NCBI RefSeq assembly: GCF_030704685.1
Contig: NZ_JAUZDX010000021.1
Location: 1 to 64,000 of the forward strand
From: Acidovorax sp. A1169
GTDB lineage: Bacteria > Pseudomonadota > Gammaproteobacteria > Burkholderiales > Burkholderiaceae_C
Length of the DNA: 64,000 nt
Direction: 5' to 3'
Shown here piece by piece: positions 46,652 through 54,400 of the stretch (the stretch's first letter is position 1; each line of letters starts with the position of its first letter). The notes beneath the pieces were generated by a model. The model saw nothing but the letters and a program-made list of their open reading frames with translations. It was not told where the DNA came from and did no database searches. Both the position numbers and the translations under genes were made by a program.

Positions 46652-48864
46652 GGTACTGGCTGACCTGGCCGGTAGTGCGCGCGCTGCTGATCGCCACAGC
46701 CACGCTGTTCATCGGCAGCGCGTTGCTCACGCCGCACCTGAACCCCGCCACCCGCGGATCGGTGCGCACGGCCGAGAGCATCGGCCCCTTATGGGGCGAG
46801 CTGGTGCAGTGGCGCGTGGCCCTGGTGCAGGCCAGCCAGGAGCTGGGCCATTGGCCCGAGGACATCCAGAAGTACGCGCCGCAGATACCCTTCCCCAAGC
46901 TGCGCGTCACCTCGCCCGGGCCGCTGCGCCTGCAGGCCGATGTCATCAACGACCCTGCGCTCGGCAACCTGTCCGGCACCCAGGTGCTGCTGCACATGAC
47001 GCCCGACATGTACCACTGGACCTGCCGCCCCGGCAAGCCGCCCATGCCCGCTGGCGCGCTGCCCATCAGTTGCTCAGCCGGCCCCGAAAGCCAGGACGGC
47101 AAGGGCGACGACATGGACCCCGAGGCCGTGCGCCAGAGCCGCATCGCTGCGGTGGAGGCAGCCGACCCCTTCGGCTGGCTGCGCAGCCTCATCAAGTGGT
47201 GCGCCTTGATCTTCATCGTGGGCGCCGTGGTATGGGTGCTGCGCCACCCGCTGATCGGCCCGGCGCAGCTGCGCCCCGAAAAGCTGCTGCGCACCCCTGT
47301 CTCGCGCCTGCCGCGCATCGACCAGCTGCTGCGCACCGTGGGCCGGCTGCGCGCCACGCTCGAAGCTGCCGAGGTCCGCACCCGGGACTGGCAGAGCGCC
47401 GTGCAGTTCGCACACGACGACCCCGCGGACCAGTCCACGGTGCTGGCCGAGCGCGTGTCTGCCCGCAGCCAGCCGAGCCGCGACTGGGCGCTGCCCGGCG
47501 CGGTGTTCGAGTGGCAGTTTCCACCGGACCTGCCGGTCTCGCTGGACCGCTGCCTGCTCTACATCCCCGCGCCGGGGCTCGACGAAGCCACCGTGCTGCG
47601 CCAGCTGCGCGCCGCGCAGACCGGCACCGACGTGCTGCTCATCCTGTGCGACCATGGCACCGAGACCCCCTGGCCACTGCTGCGCGCCCACACCGACGAT
47701 GGTGCCAACCTGCACGTGATGGTGGACAGCGCCAGCCAGACCGAATGGCTGCTCTCGGCCCAGCCGCTGCAGGTGCTGCTGCGCCTGCTCTCGGCCCAGT
47801 TGCGCGTGACACGCATCTCGCCCTACCAGACCCGGGGCGGGGTCACGCGCGAGGGCTCCTTCTTCGGGCGCGAGCAACTGCTGGCCCGCGTGGTCAACCG
47901 CGAGCCGGCCAACTACCTGGTGGTGGGCGGGCGGCAACTGGGCAAGAGTAGCCTGCTCAAGGCCGTGCAGCGCCGCCTGCAGGGCCACCCGCAGATCGTC
48001 TGCCACTACGTCTCGTTGCGCGACCACCGGCTGGCGCCGCGCATGGCGCTGCAGTTCGGCCTGCCGGCGGAGACGCCGCTCGAAGCCATCGTGGACCACC
48101 TGCAGGCCCAGTACGCCGGCAAGCGCCTGTACCTGCTGATCGACGAGGCCGACCTGTTCTTTCGCGACGAGTCGAACAACGGCTACCACCAGCTGTCCAC
48201 CCTGCGCTCGCTCAGCGAAGAAGGGCGCTGCTGGTTCATGCTGGCCGGCTTCTGGGACCTGTATGCCACGGCCGTGCTCGATTACCAGAGCCCCCTTCGC
48301 AATTTTGGCGAGGTGCTGGCCATCGGCGGGCTGGAGCGGCCCGCCTGCAAAGCCCTGGCCACCGAGCCGCTGCGCCGCCTGCGCCTGGGCTTTGGCGGCG
48401 ATGCGCTGGTGGAGCGCCTGGTGGACGCCAGCGGCCTGCGCGCCAACCTGGTCGCCATCCTGTGCCAGGAATGCCTGGAGGCCCTGCAGCCCGGCGAGCG
48501 CGTGATCGAGGCGCGCCACCTGGACCAGGCCCTGGCCTCCCAGCCCGTGCAGGACGCCCTGGCCGGCTGGGGCCGCCTCTCGCCCGACGACGACGCCTGC
48601 CGGCTCGACCGCGTGGTGGTCTACCACGTCGCCCAGCAGAGCGAGACCAGCCTGGTGGCGCTGGCGGGGTTGCTGCAAGGCCATGGCGTGCAGGCCGACG
48701 CCCAAGCCCTGCGCCAGTCGCTCGCGCGCCTGCAACTGGCCTGGGTGCTGCGCCGCGAGGGCGCGACCTACGGCTTTGCCATACCGCTCATGTCCGCGCA
48801 GTTCGAGCCCAGCGAGGTGGAGTTGCTGCTGCACCAGGAACTGGCGGTGATGGCCAAGTCCTGA
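46636..48864 (+). CDS. Membrane AAA/STAND-type ATPase with pilin-like extracytoplasmic domain
   Basis: A 742-residue protein. It starts at GTG 46636, preceded by GGAG and overlapping the previous gene by 16 bases. A first membrane helix (about 12-31) is followed by a domain of roughly 150 residues outside the cytoplasm, and by a second helix (about 185-203). Within that domain, residues 90-147 read like a type IV pilin headgroup: a beta-rich stretch with LSGTQVLLHMTP, then MYHWTC and PAGALPISC, placing Cys130 and Cys146 as in the pilin D-loop disulfide. The cytoplasmic part has a Rossmann-like segment (about 285-370) and an ATPase with FFGRE, Walker A GGRQLGKSS (about 431-439) and Walker B LLIDEAD (about 501-507), then winged-helix-like sequence. 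Function unknown; a sensor of pilin-like proteins is one guess. Confidence 0.68.
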   Translation: MLEQLRYWLTWPVVRALLIATATLFIGSALLTPHLNPATRGSVRTAESIGPLWGELVQWRVALVQASQELGHWPEDIQKYAPQIPFPKLRVTSPGPLRLQADVINDPALGNLSGTQVLLHMTPDMYHWTCRPGKPPMPAGALPISCSAGPESQDGKGDDMDPEAVRQSRIAAVEAADPFGWLRSLIKWCALIFIVGAVVWVLRHPLIGPAQLRPEKLLRTPVSRLPRIDQLLRTVGRLRATLEAAEVRTRDWQSAVQFAHDDPADQSTVLAERVSARSQPSRDWALPGAVFEWQFPPDLPVSLDRCLLYIPAPGLDEATVLRQLRAAQTGTDVLLILCDHGTETPWPLLRAHTDDGANLHVMVDSASQTEWLLSAQPLQVLLRLLSAQLRVTRISPYQTRGGVTREGSFFGREQLLARVVNREPANYLVVGGRQLGKSSLLKAVQRRLQGHPQIVCHYVSLRDHRLAPRMALQFGLPAETPLEAIVDHLQAQYAGKRLYLLIDEADLFFRDESNNGYHQLSTLRSLSEEGRCWFMLAGFWDLYATAVLDYQSPLRNFGEVLAIGGLERPACKALATEPLRRLRLGFGGDALVERLVDASGLRANLVAILCQECLEALQPGERVIEARHLDQALASQPVQDALAGWGRLSPDDDACRLDRVVVYHVAQQSETSLVALAGLLQGHGVQADAQALRQSLARLQLAWVLRREGATYGFAIPLMSAQFEPSEVELLLHQELAVMAKS

Positions 48865-48899
48865 TCCTCCCGCATTTTTTAACCTGTTCACTTTTCGTC

Positions 48900-50327
48900 A
48901 TGGCCTCTTCAAACGTCACCCTGGAACGCGAGATTGGATTCGACGCCCTCATTGCCGAGATCGAACGCCTAGTGCGCTCAGGCGTACACCCGGACCGCAT
49001 CAGTGTGTCCCAGTACCCTGCGGCCCAGTGGGTCTGCAGCACCCATTGGGCTTACTCCGACAGTTCTGACGATGCATCCGTGGCCCGTCGCGTGGATGCC
49101 CAGGTGGCGCTGCTGCGCCTGTTGCTGGAGCACGGTGCCGATCCCAACAGGCGCAAGAACCGCAATTCCACGCCGCTGGCCGTGTGCTGTGGGCAGTTGT
49201 CCACCTATTCCGGGGAGCACCATCGTGTGCTGGAGAAGCTGGGCCTGGTGCTGGCGGCAGGGGGCGATCCGAAGCAGACCAAAGAGCCCGCCATCTGCAT
49301 CGCACTGGGGCTGCGCGACATGCGGGGCGAGATTTCTGACATACCGTTCCGCGACGATGCGGATGAAGGCCACGCCGACATGGTCTTGCAGGCCATCGAC
49401 ATGCTGCTCAAGGCCGGTGCCGACATCGAAGCCATGGACCAGCGCGGGATGTACACACCGGTGCTCATGGCGGCTTACCTGGGCAGCTTGCCGTTGCTGC
49501 AACTACTCAGGGAGCGCGGTGCCAATGTGCACGCCACCAACACTGGCGGCTCCAATGCCCTGATGTTCATCGCTGGCGACGTGGAGGGCCTGGCCGGCAG
49601 CCGCGCAGGCATTTCGGCAACCTGGCACCGCTTTGGCGACCCTGTCGCCACCACCCGCCAACTGCTGGAGTGGGGCCTGGACCCCGCAGCTGCCAACGCT
49701 CGCGGCCGCACCCCGCTGCGCCTGGCGGTGAACGCCGGCAGCCTCGACGTGGCCGCCGTGCTGGCCGAGGCGTTGGCCGCGCGGGCCAAGTTGGTGGCTG
49801 CCGATGTGCGCCTTTTCAAGGGCACCGAGTACGAAGCCCGCGTGGCCGCTTTGACGACCACTGTGCCCACGAAGAAGCCTCCCAAGGTGAACGCTAACCT
49901 CGATAGTGCAGCCCAACGCGCGTCATGGGAGCGGGCCCGCACCGCGCTCAACGACCACCTGGGGGAACCTCCCAATCGGGAATCCCGATGGTTCTTGCCA
50001 TTCCTCCACACCGTCTTCGAGCACCTGGCCACCGGTGCAGACCCGCGCGTCCCGCCACAGGCGCTGTACGCTGAGTACGCTAGCCACTTCACCGCCATCC
50101 GGCTTTCCAAGACCAAATCCTGGCTCAGCCGCAGCGGCGTCGTAGAAGTTGATCCGGACTTGTTCTGGACGCACCTGCGGATCAGGTATTCGCAGGCGGA
50201 GGACGATAATTTCCTCTGTAGGGAGGAGGTGTTGCTTGCGCTCTCTGCCAATGCACTGCCCACTGTCGAGGAAGTCGCTGAAGTGGTCGGGCGCATGTGC
50301 GCGCAGTATTTCAAGACCCAGGGGTGA
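48900..50327 (+). CDS. Ankyrin-repeat protein
   Basis: A 475-residue protein with several ankyrin repeats over about residues 60-320: LLRLLLEHGADPNRR, MLLKAGADIEAMDQRG, LLQLLRERGANVHATN and QLLEWGLDPAAANARGRTPLRLAVNAGSLD are clear units. The C-terminal 150 residues are not ankyrin and look helical, with a basic patch (TKKPPKVN). No signal peptide. It follows the ATPase gene by 35 bases on the same strand and could belong with it, or could be an independent protein-binding factor. Confidence 0.8.
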   Translation: MASSNVTLEREIGFDALIAEIERLVRSGVHPDRISVSQYPAAQWVCSTHWAYSDSSDDASVARRVDAQVALLRLLLEHGADPNRRKNRNSTPLAVCCGQLSTYSGEHHRVLEKLGLVLAAGGDPKQTKEPAICIALGLRDMRGEISDIPFRDDADEGHADMVLQAIDMLLKAGADIEAMDQRGMYTPVLMAAYLGSLPLLQLLRERGANVHATNTGGSNALMFIAGDVEGLAGSRAGISATWHRFGDPVATTRQLLEWGLDPAAANARGRTPLRLAVNAGSLDVAAVLAEALAARAKLVAADVRLFKGTEYEARVAALTTTVPTKKPPKVNANLDSAAQRASWERARTALNDHLGEPPNRESRWFLPFLHTVFEHLATGADPRVPPQALYAEYASHFTAIRLSKTKSWLSRSGVVEVDPDLFWTHLRIRYSQAEDDNFLCREEVLLALSANALPTVEEVAEVVGRMCAQYFKTQG

Positions 50328-50359
50328 TGGGCCTGCGGCCTGGGTGATACTTGCTCACC

Positions 50360-50743
50360 ATGTCACTCCTGACCGCCGCCAAAGACTGGGCGCGCCGCAT
50401 CAAGCGTGACGTCGTCGCCGTCTACTTCGCCGCGCGCGATGTGCGCACGCCATGGCCCGCGCGCTGCCTGGCCGTTGCAGTGGCCGCGTACGCGCTCAGC
50501 CCCATTGACCTGATCCCCGACTTCATCCCCGTGCTCGGGTATCTAGACGACCTGCTTGTCGTCCCTCTGGGCCTGCTGCTCGTCATCCGTATGCTGCCGC
50601 CTGCGGTGCTGCAGGACGCCCGTGACAAGGCAGCCAGCGTGCTGGAGCGGCCCCGGAGCCGGGCTGCGGCGGTGGCCATCGTGCTGGTCTGGCTGGCCTT
50701 TGCGTCGGGGCTCATCTACTGGTGGGTGCATCGGCCGAACTGA
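50360..50743 (+). CDS. YkvA/DUF1232 family membrane protein
   Basis: A 127-residue protein with the DUF1232 signature YALSPIDLIPDFIPVLGYLDD (about 44-64) between hydrophobic helices, and a second helix near the C-terminus (AVAIVLVWLAFASGLIYWW). The ATG at 50360 is preferred to a TTG three codons upstream. Function unknown across the family. Confidence 0.85.
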   Translation: MSLLTAAKDWARRIKRDVVAVYFAARDVRTPWPARCLAVAVAAYALSPIDLIPDFIPVLGYLDDLLVVPLGLLLVIRMLPPAVLQDARDKAASVLERPRSRAAAVAIVLVWLAFASGLIYWWVHRPN

Positions 50744-50791
50744 AGGCAGCGGTGGGGTGCGATCCCTTACGATTCCCGTACGATAGCGAGC

Positions 50792-51253
50792 ATGCAAATC
50801 CGATTGGAATCCCCCCGCCAACCCGACGTGGTGCAGCTCATCGACGACCTCGACGCCTTTCAAAAGCCGCTGTACCCACCCGAGAGTCACCACGGCATCG
50901 ACCTCAACGCGCTCGACCAGCCCCACGTGCTGTTCGCCGTGGCGCGCTCGGAGCAGGGCGTGGCCCTGGGCTGCGGCGCCATGGTCCTGGGCGCCGATTT
51001 CGGCGAGGTCAAGCGCATGTACGTGCGCCCCGAGGCCCGCGGCCAGGGCCTGGCCCGGGCATTGCTGGACTTTGTCGAAGCCCAGGCCGTCGCGCGCGGC
51101 TGTAAGCGTTTTGCGTTGGAGACCGGCCCCCTGCAGCCCGAGGCGCTGTCGCTGTACGCGCGCATGGGCTATGAAGAGTGCGGTCCGTTTGGCGACTATG
51201 CGCCGGATGTGCACAGCGTGTTCATGCGCAAACAGGTGCCGGTGGCTGCGTGA
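50792..51253 (+). CDS. GNAT family N-acetyltransferase
   Basis: A 153-residue acetyltransferase with the core VKRMYVRPEARGQGLARALLDFVE and the downstream LETGPLQPEALSLYARMGY. It resembles small YafP/PhnO-like GNATs. Its stop codon overlaps the next GNAT gene by one base, so two acetyltransferases are probably made from one message. Confidence 0.87.
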   Translation: MQIRLESPRQPDVVQLIDDLDAFQKPLYPPESHHGIDLNALDQPHVLFAVARSEQGVALGCGAMVLGADFGEVKRMYVRPEARGQGLARALLDFVEAQAVARGCKRFALETGPLQPEALSLYARMGYEECGPFGDYAPDVHSVFMRKQVPVAA

Positions 51254-51771
51254 TGGCGCTGTCCGATGGCACGAGCGTGCGCCGGCTCACGGCCGAGGAT
51301 GCCGAGGCCTTCAGCGCGCTGCGCTGGCAGGTTGCTGCAGACAACCCCGTGCCTTTGGGCCTGGGCATGCAGGAGGAGCTGGCGCGCCCCCTCCAGGGCT
51401 TTCGTGACCAGCTGTCCGCTCCGTCGAACGCCGTGTTCGGCGCCTTTGTCGGGGCCGCGCTGGCCGCCACAGCCGCCGTGGCCCCATCGGGGCCATTCAC
51501 CTCCTCGCGCCACAAGCTTGTACTGTGGGGCACCTTCGTGGCACCTGCCCACCGGCGCAAGGGCCTGGGGCGCCTGGTGGTGCTCCAGGCCATCGACCAC
51601 GCTCGCCAGGCAGGCGCGCGCCGCGTTCACCTCACCATGTACCTGCCCAACCCGGCCGCTCACGCCTTGTACGAGTCCTTGGGTTTCGTCGCCTGGGGCA
51701 CCGAGCCCGAGGCCGTGTGCATCGATGGCACCTACCATGGTGCGATGCAGATGGGTTTGCTGCTGCAGTAG
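51253..51771 (+). CDS. GNAT family N-acetyltransferase
   Basis: A 172-residue acetyltransferase. The core strand and loop read LWGTFVAPAHRRKGLGRLVVLQAIDHA, then VHLTMYLPNPAAHALYESLGF. The ATG at 51253 overlaps the preceding GNAT stop (TGATG). The two proteins are only weakly alike, so they are not a simple tandem duplication. Confidence 0.87.
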   Translation: MALSDGTSVRRLTAEDAEAFSALRWQVAADNPVPLGLGMQEELARPLQGFRDQLSAPSNAVFGAFVGAALAATAAVAPSGPFTSSRHKLVLWGTFVAPAHRRKGLGRLVVLQAIDHARQAGARRVHLTMYLPNPAAHALYESLGFVAWGTEPEAVCIDGTYHGAMQMGLLLQ

Positions 51772-51817
51772 GCAGTAACGCGGAGGCGCCTGGCACTGAA
51801 CCGCAGGAGGAACCCCT

Positions 51818-52453
51818 ATGCCGCAGACCGTTGCCATGACCGCCGCACCGCAACACACCTTCTTCTGGCGCCGCATTGGCGGCGGCACTGGCAGCGATGT
51901 CTGCCGTGTCTACCAGCGGGCCGATGGCGGCTGGGACCTGCGCGGCATGGCGGTGTTCCATGACGAAGGGCTGGCATGCGACCTGGGCTATGTGGTCCGT
52001 GTCGATACAGGCTGGGTGACGCAGGCTGCCCATGTGTCCGGCCATTGCGGTGAGCGCGTAGTGGACTTGCGCTTTCACCCCGGCGCCGATGGCCGTTGGC
52101 GGGTGGGGCAGGGCGCTGGGCCCGATGCGGATACCGGCGTCAGCGTCAGCGCATGCCCGGACATGGACCTCAATTTCAGCCCTGCCACCAACATGATCGC
52201 GATCCGCCGCATGGCCTTGCAGGTGGGGCAGGAGGCGAAGGCGCCTGCGGCCTGGCTGTCGTTTCCGGATTTGCGGCTTCAGGAATTGCCCCAGGTCTAC
52301 CGGCGGCTGGATGCCCTGCGCTACCAGTACGACGCGCCTACGGTGGGGTACAGCGGTGTGCTGGAGGTGTGCGAGCGCGGCGCGGTGGTGGAGTACCCGG
52401 AACTGTTCTCAAGGCTGGGCACTGGGACCCCCTCGCTCTCGACGCCCGATTGA
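51818..52453 (+). CDS. Putative glycolipid-binding protein (DUF1089-like)
   Basis: A 211-residue protein resembling PF06475, a beta-rich family annotated as putative glycolipid-binding: DLGYVVRVDTGWVTQ, the Asn-rich NFSPATNMIAIRRMAL and FPDLRLQELPQVYRRLD match the pattern. No signal peptide. A strong AGGAGG site precedes the ATG. The 3' end overlaps the convergent gene by 45 bases. Confidence 0.72.
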   Translation: MPQTVAMTAAPQHTFFWRRIGGGTGSDVCRVYQRADGGWDLRGMAVFHDEGLACDLGYVVRVDTGWVTQAAHVSGHCGERVVDLRFHPGADGRWRVGQGAGPDADTGVSVSACPDMDLNFSPATNMIAIRRMALQVGQEAKAPAAWLSFPDLRLQELPQVYRRLDALRYQYDAPTVGYSGVLEVCERGAVVEYPELFSRLGTGTPSLSTPD

Positions 52454-52882
52454 AAACAGCGCCGTCCTGCACTCAAGCACCAGTTTGTCCGCATCGGCCC
52501 GAAATCTTGGCCAGTCGATCACCGCGAGCGCCGCGCGGGCGTCGTTCCTGACCGGCTCCCAATCGGGGTGGTTGAAGATTTCCGGATCACCACATTCCAA
52601 GGCGCCTGCATCCATGGCATTGCAGCTTTCCCACGTGCGCGCCAAAGCATGCCTTACGTCCGGACCAACGGCCTGGGGGCAACTTTCAAGGTAGTCTTTG
52701 ACCGGCAAGACCATGCAATACCAAGTCTCGCATGCCTGGCAATTGGGGATGCTGTTCGCCTGTTCTGCTGCACTGGAAGCCAGGAATTCGAGTGCCTGGC
52801 ACAGCTCGCAAAGTGCGAGGATGTTCTTGTACTCGTCTTCTGCGTACCAGCTCCAGAGCACCAGGGATAGCCGTTCAGTCAT
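52409..52882 (-). CDS. Hypothetical protein, possibly acquired
   Basis: Not recognised. From the ATG at 52882 it has 157 residues, with several Cys (LCELCQALEFLASS, PNCQACETWYCM) and many Trp and acidic residues. Base composition is less GC-rich than that of neighbours, and the frame overlaps the convergent gene by 45 bases. A small, acidic, all-helical protein of this kind could be an immunity protein, but nothing proves this and no toxin gene is adjacent. Confidence 0.55.
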   Translation of the reverse strand: MTERLSLVLWSWYAEDEYKNILALCELCQALEFLASSAAEQANSIPNCQACETWYCMVLPVKDYLESCPQAVGPDVRHALARTWESCNAMDAGALECGDPEIFNHPDWEPVRNDARAALAVIDWPRFRADADKLVLECRTALFSIGRRERGGPSAQP

Positions 52883-53181
52883 GCAAACTACCTGTTCTTT
52901 AGCCGAGGTGTCGAAAGGGTGCCATCCAGCGCCAGCTTGCACTGATCTTCATCCGCATGGCGGTGTTGGTGCAACAGCGATTGAAACATGGCGGCGGTCG
53001 ATATCCAAGGTTGACTGCGGGAACCAACTGATTTTGATGCAACGCGCTGCTCCTGTACTGGATGTGCTGTGTTTCCCCGCAGCAACATGTGTCTCCAATG
53101 ACTTGGAGTGTCACGCACCTGACGCATTTGCCCCCCAACCTCCCGTGCTGCTTTCCTCAATCCCCCAGAAAGACGCACAAC
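52883..53181. other. Intergenic region, no feature seen
   Basis: Nearly 300 bases of lower GC content between divergent genes at 52882 and 53182. An open frame runs through 53062-53181 in phase with the next gene, but it lacks a signal peptide pattern and a ribosome-binding site. Nothing else was identified. Confidence 0.5.
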
Positions 53182-54354
53182 ATGAGTTTCGCTCACACCA
53201 CCACCTCCGCCTGGCGCCGCACGGCTGCCGCGTTCGCGCTGGCCGCGCTGACGGCAGCCACCCTGGCCGCCTGCGGCGGCAGCGACGACGACAACGGCGA
53301 ATCCCGCGTCGCATCCCTCAAGCTGATCGGCACCGCCTCCATCCCCACCGCCACGCTGTTCGAAGGCGTTGAGTTCGGCGGCATCTCGGGGCTGGACCAG
53401 GCCACCGATGGCAGCTACTGGGCCATCTCGGACGACCGCGGTGGCGAGCGCGGCACGCCGCGCTTTTACAACCTCAGCATCGACTACGCCGCCACCGGCC
53501 CGGTGACGGTCAAGGTCAACCGCCAGACCTACATGCAGCGCGAGGATGGCTCCAGCTTCCCGGCCAACGCCCGCACGGTGGACCCCGAGGCAATCCGCCT
53601 GGCACCCAATGGCAACCTGTACTGGTCGTCCGAGGGCAACTGGGGTACTACGGCGGCAACCCTGTTCCAGCCCTTCGTGCGCGAGATGACGACGGCCGGC
53701 AAGTTCGTGCGCGAGTTCAAGATGCCGGCGATCTACAACTACGTGGACAACACCAGCACGGGCGCGCGCAGCAACAAGCTCTTCGAAGCGCTGACGGTGG
53801 CGCCCGACGGCACGGTGTTCGTGGCGAATGAGGACGCGCTGATCCAGGACGGCCCGCTCACCACCGTGCAGGCCGGCAGCGTGGTGCGCGTGACGGCTCT
53901 GGACCCGGTCTCGGGTGCGGCCAAGGCGCAGTATGCGTACCAGTTGCCGAAGATTCCGGTGGATGCGCCGGCCGGCGCGCCGTTCGGGCCGGACAACGGC
54001 TTGTCGGACTTTCTGGCCATCGGCAACAAGAAGTTCATCGCGATCGAACGGGCCTTTGCATCGGGCATCGGCAACACCATCCGCCTGGTGCTGACCGAGA
54101 TCACCGACGCCACGACCAACGTGACCAGCATGGCCAGCCTGGCAGGCACTGCTGCCTACACCCCCATGACACGCAAGCTGCTGCTCGAAATGCCCATCAC
54201 CTACCAGGGTGTCAAGCTCGACAACATCGAGGCCATCACCTGGGGCAAGACCCTGCCCAACGGCCACCGCACCATCGTGCTGGCGGCGGACAACAATTTC
54301 ACCGCCGACACGCAGGCCAATCAGTTCGTGGTGTTTGAAGTGATCCCGGACTGA
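53182..54354 (+). CDS. Esterase-like/phytase-like lipoprotein
   Basis: A 390-residue exported protein. The signal region ends in a lipobox, TLAAC, followed by GGSDDD. The body fits the esterase-phytase-like beta-propeller family (PF13449): FGGISGLDQATDGSYWAISDD near the start, DPEAIRLAPNGNLYWSSEGN in the middle and LDNIEAITWGKTLPNGHRTIVLAADNNF at the end. Members are thought to be phosphoesterases; the true activity here is unknown. Confidence 0.83.
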   Translation: MSFAHTTTSAWRRTAAAFALAALTAATLAACGGSDDDNGESRVASLKLIGTASIPTATLFEGVEFGGISGLDQATDGSYWAISDDRGGERGTPRFYNLSIDYAATGPVTVKVNRQTYMQREDGSSFPANARTVDPEAIRLAPNGNLYWSSEGNWGTTAATLFQPFVREMTTAGKFVREFKMPAIYNYVDNTSTGARSNKLFEALTVAPDGTVFVANEDALIQDGPLTTVQAGSVVRVTALDPVSGAAKAQYAYQLPKIPVDAPAGAPFGPDNGLSDFLAIGNKKFIAIERAFASGIGNTIRLVLTEITDATTNVTSMASLAGTAAYTPMTRKLLLEMPITYQGVKLDNIEAITWGKTLPNGHRTIVLAADNNFTADTQANQFVVFEVIPD

Positions 54355-54360
54355 TGTGCA

Positions 54361-54400
54361 GCGGTTGGGGCGCCAGCAGCCAAGCTGCTGGCCCTACCGC
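54361..54400. terminator. Strong hairpin between convergent genes
   Basis: A perfect 9-bp stem, GCCAGCAGC-CAA-GCTGCTGGC (54372-54392), with outer pairing of GCGGT (54361-54365) and ACCGC (54396-54400). It lies 6 bases after the phytase-like stop and overlaps the histidine kinase stop codon. No T tract follows in either direction, so it may be a weak bidirectional terminator or a 3'-end stabiliser. Confidence 0.5.

Noticed and set aside
47074..48891. 605-codon minus-strand ORF opposite the ATPase gene
   Set aside because: Shadow of the 46636-48864 gene, which has clear Walker motifs.
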